Shown piece after piece: positions 58,190 to 64,000 of a stretch of 64,000 bases of DNA; position 1 is the first letter of the stretch; every line of letters starts with the position of its first letter. The translations under genes were made by a program, and so were the position numbers. Where the stretch lies: contig NZ_QLLY01000002.1 in the NCBI RefSeq assembly GCF_003259365.1, positions 310,001-374,000 of the forward strand. Direction: 5' to 3'. Source of the stretch: Streptomyces sp. PsTaAH-137 (GTDB lineage: Bacteria; Actinomycetota; Actinomycetes; Streptomycetales; Streptomycetaceae). The notes below the pieces were generated by a model that did not search any database, was not told where the DNA came from, and saw nothing but the letters and a program-made list of their open reading frames with translations.

Positions 58190-59443
58190 ACGTCGTTCGA
58201 GGACGGCAACGTCAGCTTCTGCACCGGATCCGCCGCGCTCGACCAGGCCGTGCACGCCGTCACCGGCCTGCCCACGGTCATGGTCGCAGAGAAGGACCCC
58301 GCCGCATCCCGGCTGCTGGCCGCCCGCCTGCCCCACGCCCACAACCTCGGCGACATCACCGCCATCGACTGGGACAACCTGAGCACCCGGCCCCGCCCCG
58401 CGAGCCTGACCGCCGGCTTCCCGTGCCAGGACATCTCCAACGCCGGACCTCGGGGAGGGATCGCCGGTGACCGCTCCGGACTCTGGAAAACCATCGCCCA
58501 CGCCATTCGCGTACTTCGACCCCGACTCGTCTTCCTGGAGAACGTCGCCGCCCTGCGAAGCCGGGGACTCGACGTCGTCGCCGCCGACCTGGCCGCGATC
58601 GGGTACGACGCGCGATGGATGTGCCTACGCGCTGGAGATCCCGAAGTCGGCGCCTGCCACCGCCGCGACCGCTGGTTCGCCGTCGCGTATCCCGCTGCTG
58701 AAGACCCCCACCTCACAACTCGGCAGGAACGGCGGCCCGCAGCACCCGGACAAGCGCAAGGCGGGCGGGCACGGGCCCACGCTGGAGGACGAAGTGGTCT
58801 TCTTGCTGCCCCCGATCGAGGCTTGAGGCTGCTGCCCACCCCGGCCGCCGCCGACGGCACCGGCGGCCCCGGCCTCTCGACCAAGCGACAGGGTGGCATG
58901 AACCTGCGCACCGCCGTCACTCTGCTGCCCACCCCCGCAGCCCGCGACTGGAAGTCCGGCGCCTCCAACCTGATCGGCACCAACTCCCGGCCGCTGAACG
59001 AGGTGGTGGTGAACCTGCTGCCCACCCCCAAGGCGTCGGACGGGCCGCACGGCGGGCCCAACCAGCGCGACAGCGCGGGGAACTACTACCTGCCCGGCCA
59101 GGCCGTGCGCCTGGACGGCCGGTGGGTAGCCACCAACGGCACCGACTACGGACCCGCGATCGAGCGCTGGGAACGCGTCCTGGGCCGCCCGGCCCCCGAG
59201 CCGACCGAGCCGGGCGCCAAGGGCAACCGGCGCCTGTCGCCGGCGTTCGTGGAATGGATGATGGGCGCCGAACCCGGCTGGGTCACCGACCCTGAGCTGG
59301 CTCTGTCGCGTTCCGACCAGCTCAAGATCCTGGGCAACGGCGTCGTCATCCACCAGGCCGAACTCGCCTACCGCACCCTGCTCGCCGTCGGCGTCGCCGC
59401 CGACGGCGAGCCTGTCGGGCAGCTCGCCCTCAACATCGCGTAG
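58175..59443 (+). CDS. C5 cytosine methyltransferase, with an internal dual-frame segment
   Basis: 422 residues. It starts NVSFCTGSAALDQAVHAVTG (modified motif I), then VAEKDPAASRLL, SLTAGFPCQDISNAGPRGG (motif IV with the catalytic Cys), LVFLENVAALRSRG (motif VI) and the YDARW ... HRRDRWFAVAYP region (motif VIII). The C-terminal part has LLPTP repeats and LSPAFVEWMMG, with the last motif LKILGNGVV. It would methylate cytosine, probably to protect the element. From about 58690 to 58826 the frame reads as a Gln/Arg-rich stretch with poor third positions, while the next frame carries the expected LLKTPTSQLG ... HPDKRKAGGHGPTLEDEV sequence. This suggests two compensating frameshifts or true dual coding. 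Confidence 0.8.
   Translation: MTHPATSFEDGNVSFCTGSAALDQAVHAVTGLPTVMVAEKDPAASRLLAARLPHAHNLGDITAIDWDNLSTRPRPASLTAGFPCQDISNAGPRGGIAGDRSGLWKTIAHAIRVLRPRLVFLENVAALRSRGLDVVAADLAAIGYDARWMCLRAGDPEVGACHRRDRWFAVAYPAAEDPHLTTRQERRPAAPGQAQGGRARAHAGGRSGLLAAPDRGLRLLPTPAAADGTGGPGLSTKRQGGMNLRTAVTLLPTPAARDWKSGASNLIGTNSRPLNEVVVNLLPTPKASDGPHGGPNQRDSAGNYYLPGQAVRLDGRWVATNGTDYGPAIERWERVLGRPAPEPTEPGAKGNRRLSPAFVEWMMGAEPGWVTDPELALSRSDQLKILGNGVVIHQAELAYRTLLAVGVAADGEPVGQLALNIA
58467..58826 (+). other. Second reading frame inside the methyltransferase gene
   Basis: This +1 frame (119 codons) holds SPTPFAYFDPDSSSWRTSP, TWPRSGTTRDGCAYAL and LLKTPTSQLG. These motifs belong to the C-terminal domain of phage and element C5 methyltransferases as I remember them. 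For about 200 bases both frames look like real protein; after 58690 only this one does. No start signal is seen, so it would be reached by frameshifting. Confidence 0.45.
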
Positions 59444-59448
59444 CACGC

Positions 59449-59548
59449 GCCCGGGGCGGGCGCCGTCTCTTCCACAAGCCGCGCCCGCCCCGGGTTCTCC
59501 CATCCCTCCAAGAGAGCAGGAGAAACCCCAGCATGACCCACCCCGCCC
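59449..59548 (+). repeat. Leader module, copy 2
   Basis: CCCGGGGCGGGCGC (59450-59463) and GCGCCCGCCCCGGG (59481-59494) form a perfect 14-base stem, followed by CCATCCCTC, GAGCAGGAGAAACCCC and ATGACCCACCCCGCC. It is almost identical to the region before the methyltransferase, including the first codons of the gene. Confidence 0.7.
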
Positions 59549-60393
59549 TGATCCGGCGAGATCATCTCAGTACCGCTCTGCGTCTCGCGGCCGACGGCCT
59601 GCCCGTCCTGCCGCTGCGCAAGGGCAAGCTGCCCTTCGCTAACTGCCCCGCCTGCCTGTATACCTCGTGCGGTGGGCGCCCCCACATGAAGACCCACGGC
59701 CCCTGCACCTGCCTCGCGCCTTGCCACGGCTGGGCCGCCGCCACCACCGACCCTTGGACCCTCAACTCCCCGTGCTGGGCTGCTGTGTGGCAGGAAGCGG
59801 CAGGCGTCGCCTACTACCCGGGCGGTGCGGGTCTGACCGTGGTCGACCTCGATCACGACGACGCCGTCGTCTGGGCCCGCGCCACCCTGCCGGCCACCCG
59901 GACCGTACGCACCACGCGCGGACAGCACTGGATCTACCAGGGCACCATGCCGTCTTCGAACGGCGTCCGCGACGGCGTCGACATCAAGTCGACCATGGCC
60001 TACGCCCGCTGGCGCGGTCCCGGCTGTGGCGCCCTCACGGCCCTGCCCTTCGAGGTGCGTGCTCTGGCCGTCAAGGAGCCCGCGCCTGTCCAGCCGGTGC
60101 CGCACGCCTTCACCGGGCACGTGCAAAGCGCTACGGGCGCGTGCAGGCACCGTTCGCCTGCCTTCCTGGAACGTGGCATCGCCATGGCCGTGCAGCGCAT
60201 CAACGAGGCGTCCACCGGCATCCACGCGGCCGTGTACGCCACGTTCCTGGCGGTGCTCTCCGTCCACGGCCGGTGCGGCTGCCTCACCGAGGACCACATC
60301 GCCCGCTTGTTCACTGTGGCGCAGGCCAAGGGCGAGAGCGCCCGGCACTGCTCGGACGCGTGGTCCAACGCCCTTACCCGGTTGGGACTTTGA
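59533..60393 (+). CDS. Bifunctional DNA primase/polymerase (prim-pol)
   Basis: 286 residues. The AEP catalytic centre is visible: GGAGLTVVDLDHDD (Asp105/Asp107) and RTTRGQHWIYQG (His132), with GVDIK following. A Cys-rich insert (C38, C41, C46, C58, C60, C64) near the N-terminus probably binds zinc. With the helicase gene two bases downstream it forms the replication module, typical for AICEs that replicate by a prim-pol system rather than rolling circle. It starts with the duplicated leader's ATGACCCACCCC. Confidence 0.85.
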   Translation: MTHPALIRRDHLSTALRLAADGLPVLPLRKGKLPFANCPACLYTSCGGRPHMKTHGPCTCLAPCHGWAAATTDPWTLNSPCWAAVWQEAAGVAYYPGGAGLTVVDLDHDDAVVWARATLPATRTVRTTRGQHWIYQGTMPSSNGVRDGVDIKSTMAYARWRGPGCGALTALPFEVRALAVKEPAPVQPVPHAFTGHVQSATGACRHRSPAFLERGIAMAVQRINEASTGIHAAVYATFLAVLSVHGRCGCLTEDHIARLFTVAQAKGESARHCSDAWSNALTRLGL

Positions 60394-60395
60394 GC

Positions 60396-61871
60396 ATGGA
60401 AGACGACGAGAAGAACCCGGCCAGGAAGGTCATCGCCGACTACGCGCAAGAGCGCTTCCGCTACTTCCGCACCGCCGACGGCACCGTCTACGCCCAGCAG
60501 AAAGGCCACCCTGTGGCCCGCCCGATCCGCTCCCAGGGCACCACCGGCAGCCACCGCCAAGAACTCATGGTCGGCCTATTCAAGGACGGCATCGGCGTAT
60601 TCAACGGCACCGCAATGAAGGAGGCACTCGACTTGATCGAAGCACTCGCCCTCACCGAACAGGTCCAGCCCATCCACATCCGCGTCGCCCCCGGCTTCGA
60701 CGGAGCCACCTGGCTGGACCTGGGCCGCAACGACGGTCAGTCCGTCCGCATCCACCCCACCGGCTGGGACATCGCCATCCCCGACCCCAGTGAGGTGTGC
60801 TGGCGGCGCACCCAGCTCACCGGGGAACTCCCCCTGCCCGCCAAGGACACCGACGGCAAGGGCATCGACCTGCTGTTCCGGCTCTGCAACTTCGTCAACG
60901 CCGAGACCGAGTGCCTGGCCATGGCCTGGCTCATCGGCTGCCTCGAACCCTCCGTCCCCGTTCCCGCCCCCTTCCTCACCGGCCCCCAAGGAGCAGGGAA
61001 GTCCACCGCCGGCCGGATGCTCATCCGGATCATCGAAGGCATGAGCAGCGACCTGCGCCGCGCCCCCAAGGACGAGGACAACCTGATCGCCGCCGTCGCG
61101 GCCGGGTGGGTCACCGCGCTGGACAACCTCTCCCACATGACCCCGGACCTGTCCGACGCCATGTGCTGCATCGTCACCGGAGCCGAGTCCGTGAAGCGCG
61201 CCCTGTTCACCGACGGAGACGTCTTCCGCGCCCGCTACCGCCGCCCCCTACTCCTCACCGGCATCGACGTCGGCGTCATCCGCCCCGACCTCGCCGAACG
61301 CCTCCTCCCGCTCCGCCTGGAACGCCCGAAGGTCCGGCGCACGGAGGCGGAGTTGTGGGCGGAGTACGCGGAAGCCCTCCCCGTCATGCTCGGCTCCCTG
61401 CTCGACCTCACCGTCAAGGTCCGAGCCGCCTCCGCCGAGACACCGACCGATCTACGCATGGCGGACTTCGCCCACCTCTGCGCGCAACTCGACATCGCCA
61501 TGAGTCTCGGGGCACTGCCCGCCTACCGGGCCGGACTCGACGACCTCAACGACGACGTCATCGAAGGGGACCTGCTCGCACAGACCGTGCTGCAGTACGC
61601 GGCCGACATGCAGCCCGGCGAGCAGCAACGAATGACGTCCGCCGAGTGGCTGCACCTCCTGACCCGTCTCTACAGCGGCGAGGACTGCCGTCCTCTGCCC
61701 AAGGGGTGGCCGACCACCGGCAAGGTCCTCTCCGACCGGCTCAAGCGCCTCCAGCCCACCCTCGCCGCCCGCGGCCTGAACGTCGACTGGGGACGCACCC
61801 GCGAAGCCCGCTACATCGAACTCACCGAGCCCGCGCTAGCACCCGGCCCGCAGCAGGAAGCCGCGTTCTGA
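60396..61871 (+). CDS. Replicative P-loop helicase/ATPase
   Basis: 491 residues from an ATG two bases after the prim-pol stop. Walker A TGPQGAGKST lies near residue 196 and Walker B-like GWVTALDNLSH near 245; the later sensor region LLLTGIDVGVIRPDLAERLLPLRLER fits a superfamily 3/D5-like replicative helicase. An N-terminal ~180 residue part (FRYFRTADGTVYAQQ ... IHPTGWDIA) may be the initiator domain. With prim-pol and the iterons downstream it should start replication of the excised element. Confidence 0.8.
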   Translation: MEDDEKNPARKVIADYAQERFRYFRTADGTVYAQQKGHPVARPIRSQGTTGSHRQELMVGLFKDGIGVFNGTAMKEALDLIEALALTEQVQPIHIRVAPGFDGATWLDLGRNDGQSVRIHPTGWDIAIPDPSEVCWRRTQLTGELPLPAKDTDGKGIDLLFRLCNFVNAETECLAMAWLIGCLEPSVPVPAPFLTGPQGAGKSTAGRMLIRIIEGMSSDLRRAPKDEDNLIAAVAAGWVTALDNLSHMTPDLSDAMCCIVTGAESVKRALFTDGDVFRARYRRPLLLTGIDVGVIRPDLAERLLPLRLERPKVRRTEAELWAEYAEALPVMLGSLLDLTVKVRAASAETPTDLRMADFAHLCAQLDIAMSLGALPAYRAGLDDLNDDVIEGDLLAQTVLQYAADMQPGEQQRMTSAEWLHLLTRLYSGEDCRPLPKGWPTTGKVLSDRLKRLQPTLAARGLNVDWGRTREARYIELTEPALAPGPQQEAAF

Positions 61872-61889
61872 GCAACCAGGTCACCGCGC

Positions 61890-61943
61890 AACAGCAAGAA
61901 GAGCACCCGGGGCCGTGAGGCGATGCGTGCTCTTCTTGCTGTT
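61890..61943 (+). terminator. Long hairpin ending the replication operon
   Basis: AACAGCAAGAAGAGCAC (61890-61906) and GTGCTCTTCTTGCTGTT (61927-61943) are perfect 17-base arms with a 20-base loop. It begins 19 bases after the helicase stop. It is much less GC-rich than the other hairpins. A terminator is the simplest reading; a replication structure is possible. Confidence 0.7.
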
Positions 61944-62054
61944 CGGTGCGCAGCACCGCCCCAAGGACGTGCCGCGCAGCGGCCCCTTCATCACGTCCTG
62001 AGCCGCGCACAACAACAGACACCACCCCCTCTCTTTTCCTAGGTAGGGGAACGC

Positions 62055-62270
62055 TGCGTCACCTGCGTCACAGACGACGGAAACCGGCCCCTGACCTGCC
62101 GGAACAGGCGTGACGCAGAACCCGATCGTCTGCGTCATCGTGCGTCACCTGCGTCACGCCGCCGTCGCCCCCGTGACACAGGTGACGCGGCAGTGACGCA
62201 CCCCACTTCCTCTCCGTCACCGATAACCGCAGGTCGGAAGCTCGCATGACGCACGTGACGCGGTGACGCA
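62055..62270. repeat. Iteron field of TGCGTCAC words, candidate replication origin
   Basis: The octamer TGCGTCAC occurs direct at 62055, 62064, 62141 and 62150 and inverted (GTGACGCA) at 62110, 62193 and 62263, with one-base variants at 62131, 62173, 62182, 62246 and 62255. Pairs are nine bases apart. The field lies between the replication genes and xis, and no gene is seen in it. An origin bound by the initiator, or a binding field for Xis/Int, is likely. Confidence 0.75.
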
Positions 62271-62336
62271 GAAATCCGAACCTCGGACAGGCACGAGCGT
62301 CCAAGGCCGACAGCGATGTGAGTCAACGAGGACCCG

Positions 62337-62582
62337 ATGAGCCGACCCCGTTCCGCTGAACCCGACTCGCGTGCCGCCCTCTGCGGCGGCTTACCCGACA
62401 GATATCTCACCCCCGACGACATCGCCGAAATCTTCGGCGTCCCCCTCCAAACCGTCTACCAGTGGCGCAAGAAGCGCACCGGCCCATCCGGTTTCCGGAT
62501 CGGCAAACACCTTCGCTACGACCCCGCTGTCGTCCTCGCCTTCGTAGCTGACCGCCAACGCGCCGACGCTGACGCAGCTTGA
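62337..62582 (+). CDS. xis: Excisionase (Xis), MerR-like, with a TTA codon
   Basis: 81 residues with a winged MerR-type helix-turn-helix of the HTH_17 kind: YLTPDDIAEIFGVPLQTVYQWRKK, then GFRIGKHLRYDPAVVLAFV. It directs integrase towards excision. Codon 19 (62391-62393) is TTA, a codon almost absent from vegetative Streptomyces genes, so Xis production should depend on the bldA tRNA. It lies 79 bases before the integrase gene, as usual for AICEs. Confidence 0.85.
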   Translation: MSRPRSAEPDSRAALCGGLPDRYLTPDDIAEIFGVPLQTVYQWRKKRTGPSGFRIGKHLRYDPAVVLAFVADRQRADADAA

Positions 62583-62661
62583 ACTCCACCATCTCCGTGC
62601 AACTCCCTGGGGAGGGCCACCTCGTGGCCCTCCCTGCTTAATGAGGAGGCTCAGCCACCGC

Positions 62662-63924
62662 ATGGCCGGCCACATCCAGGACCGCTGGTTCAAGACCGAG
62701 ACCGACGTCAACGGCAAGACCACCCGCACCAAAACGGACCGCCACGGCAGCGGATTGCGCTACCGCGCCCGCTACGTCGGCCCTGACGGAGCCGAGAAGT
62801 CCCAGAGCTTCCCCGACGGACAGAAGCGCAGGGCGGAACAGTGGCTCACGAAGATCAAGGCCGACATGGACGGGGGTAGGTACATCGACCCCAAAGCCGG
62901 GAGAATCACGTTCCGTCAGTACGCAGAGCAATGGCTCGAGACACAAACAACCGACGCCACCACGAGGGAACCCGTCAGCGTCCAGATCAGACGCCACGCC
63001 ATCCCTTACTTGGGGTCTCGCCCACTCGGCACCTTCAAGCCGGAGCACATCCGCGACTGGCTTGCGGAGTTGGAGCGTGCGATCCCTGCGTCCAGCTACC
63101 GGCGCGTCATCTTCGCGAGCGTCTCAGGCGTCTTCAGCGCAGCCGTCGAGGACGACCACCTGCATCGCAACCCGTGCAAGTCCAGCACCGTCCGTGCCCC
63201 GAGCCGGAGCAATCGCCGCGTGGTCCCGTGGAGTGCCGAGCGCACATTCGGTGTGCGCGCCGCGCTCCCAGCTCAGTACCGTGCCACCGTCGACCTGGGC
63301 GCCGGGTGCGGCCTACGACAGGGCGAGATCTTCGGGCTTCCTGTCGATGAGATCGGCTTCGATACTGGCTGGCTGCGCGTCGCCTATCAGGTGAAGGTGT
63401 CCGGAGGGAAGCTCGTGTTCGCTCCTCCTAAGCGCGAGAAGGAGCGAGACGTGCCGCTCGCTGACTCCGTAGCGCACGCTCTCAAGGCGCACATGGACGC
63501 CCACCCTCCTGTTGAAGTCACGCTGCCCTGGCAGCGTCCTGACGGCCGCCCTGTCACGAAGAGGCTCCTGTTCGTACGGCCCGACGGCGACAGCGCGGTG
63601 CGACGCACGGACTTCAACACCCGATTCTGGAAGCCCGCCCTCGTGGCAATCGGAGTCATCCCCGAGCCCGATCGTGGGGAGCGTCACCAGGCCGCCCGCG
63701 AGCACGGCATGCATGCCCTCAGGCACTTCTACGCGTCTGTGCTCTTGGACGCGGGCGAGAACATCAAAGCACTAAGCACATACCTCGGGCACACGGATCC
63801 GGGCTTCACGCTGCGGGTCTATACGCATCTGATGCCGAGCAGCGATGGCCGGTCCCGCAAGGCTGTAGACAGCATGTACGAGGGACCTAGAACGCAAGCC
63901 GGCAGAGGTTCGGAAGGGCGGTAA
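62662..63924 (+). CDS. int: Tyrosine integrase
   Basis: 420 residues from the ATG at 62662 (MAGHIQDRWF, the usual family start); an ATG at 62641 is also in frame, and a GGAGG lies at 62645-62649. There is an arm-binding N-terminal domain (RYRARYVGPDGAEKSQSF), a core-binding domain (about 75-175), and a catalytic domain with Arg219 (GCGLRQGE), His351 and Arg354 (HALRH), His377 (GHTDPG) and nucleophile Tyr387 (RVYTHLMP), all intact. It catalyses integration at the glutamine synthetase-like gene. attP should lie just right of its stop. Confidence 0.93.
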   Translation: MAGHIQDRWFKTETDVNGKTTRTKTDRHGSGLRYRARYVGPDGAEKSQSFPDGQKRRAEQWLTKIKADMDGGRYIDPKAGRITFRQYAEQWLETQTTDATTREPVSVQIRRHAIPYLGSRPLGTFKPEHIRDWLAELERAIPASSYRRVIFASVSGVFSAAVEDDHLHRNPCKSSTVRAPSRSNRRVVPWSAERTFGVRAALPAQYRATVDLGAGCGLRQGEIFGLPVDEIGFDTGWLRVAYQVKVSGGKLVFAPPKREKERDVPLADSVAHALKAHMDAHPPVEVTLPWQRPDGRPVTKRLLFVRPDGDSAVRRTDFNTRFWKPALVAIGVIPEPDRGERHQAAREHGMHALRHFYASVLLDAGENIKALSTYLGHTDPGFTLRVYTHLMPSSDGRSRKAVDSMYEGPRTQAGRGSEGR

Positions 63925-64000
63925 GGGGCCCTCCGTAGCAACCACCACGATGCACGCAGGGTGCAGCCTAAGTGCGCCTTGCGCGCAAGTGGCAAGCTCA
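63925..64000. other. Last 76 bases: DNA next to the right attachment site
   Basis: No gene. Inverted words such as GCACGCAGGGTGC and TTGCGCGCAA are present and may be integrase sites. The glutamine synthetase 3' end seen at 39605-39690 does not recur here, so attR is further right. Confidence 0.5.

Larger units (their letters stand above)
39605..64000. mobile_element. Integrated AICE (actinomycete integrative and conjugative element), right end outside the window
   Basis: The set of genes is that of an AICE of the pSAM2 type: tyrosine integrase and xis at the right end, prim-pol/helicase replication genes, a single TraB/FtsK translocase for double-stranded transfer, Spd-like small membrane genes, DUF2637, DUF6284, and GntR and NUDIX regulators. 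It is bounded on the left by the cut-off end of a glutamine synthetase-like gene. The integrase stop lies 76 bases before the window end and no second copy of the 3' gene end is seen, so attR is just outside. Length at least 24 kb. Confidence 0.9.

Noticed and set aside
1..64000. CRISPR array, rRNA and insertion-sequence transposase
   Set aside because: No regularly spaced repeats, no rRNA sequence and no DDE or HUH transposase frame were recognised in the window.

Overview
The window is Streptomyces-type actinobacterial DNA. It has very high GC with G/C-rich third codon positions, GTG and TTG starts, Tat and lipoprotein signals, a GlnR-type operator in front of glnII, glnE, and many copies of an intergenic repeat that I know from Streptomyces. 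From memory, the order glnII ... glnE ... glutamine synthetase-like gene matches the SCO2210 to SCO2241 neighbourhood of S. coelicolor. I could not check this.

Chromosomal part (1 to about 39.6 kb). A decayed cheB/cheR-PAS pair lies at the left edge. It is followed by a lipoprotein/DUF2252 pair, an AlkZ-like winged-helix protein, an ArsC-like protein, and a divergent hydrolase/MarR pair with a clear operator. Then come glnII, a winged-helix regulator with a possible Cys leader peptide upstream, a NarL-type two-component pair, a DUF1996 exported protein, a GH89 alpha-N-acetylglucosaminidase and a large membrane protein with a sigma-factor-like N-terminus. After these are a ferritin-like hydrolase/ferredoxin-reductase/TetR cluster, small metabolic genes, a receiver-PP2C phosphatase, a PAP2 enzyme, and an amidohydrolase/permease operon with its divergent TetR and operator. 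The block ends with glnE, a four-gene phosphoesterase/MFS/membrane/VOC operon and a short VOC/AraC/DUF1801 group.

Mobile part (about 39.6 kb to beyond 64 kb). An actinomycete integrative and conjugative element (AICE) sits in the 3' end of a glutamine synthetase-like gene; the last ~29 codons of that gene remain at 39605-39690. Order from left to right: att and arm-type repeats; a cargo block of probable defence genes (39.9-48.9 kb); a regulatory block of GntR, HD, NUDIX and XRE genes with operators (48.9-51.7 kb); a tightly overlapping transfer-associated operon with a GGDEF protein (51.7-54.6 kb); the TraB/FtsK translocase with a clt-like repeat (54.8-57.1 kb); small Spd-like membrane genes; a cytosine methyltransferase; prim-pol and helicase replication genes; an iteron field; xis; and int. 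The right attachment site lies outside the window.

The cargo is the most interesting part. It holds (i) a small membrane protein plus an HTH-GHKL (MORC/Hsp90-like) protein with a degenerate ATPase box, (ii) a PD-(D/E)XK-DUF2075 helicase, (iii) MazG plus a PUA/EVE-like HNH nuclease that resembles a modification-dependent restriction enzyme, and (iv) a low-GC two-gene operon of a 2-TM protein and a PD-(D/E)XK nuclease fused to about ten TPRs. I regard (iv) as the best candidate for an undescribed system. TTA (bldA) codons in xis and in the GGDEF gene suggest that developmental state controls the element.
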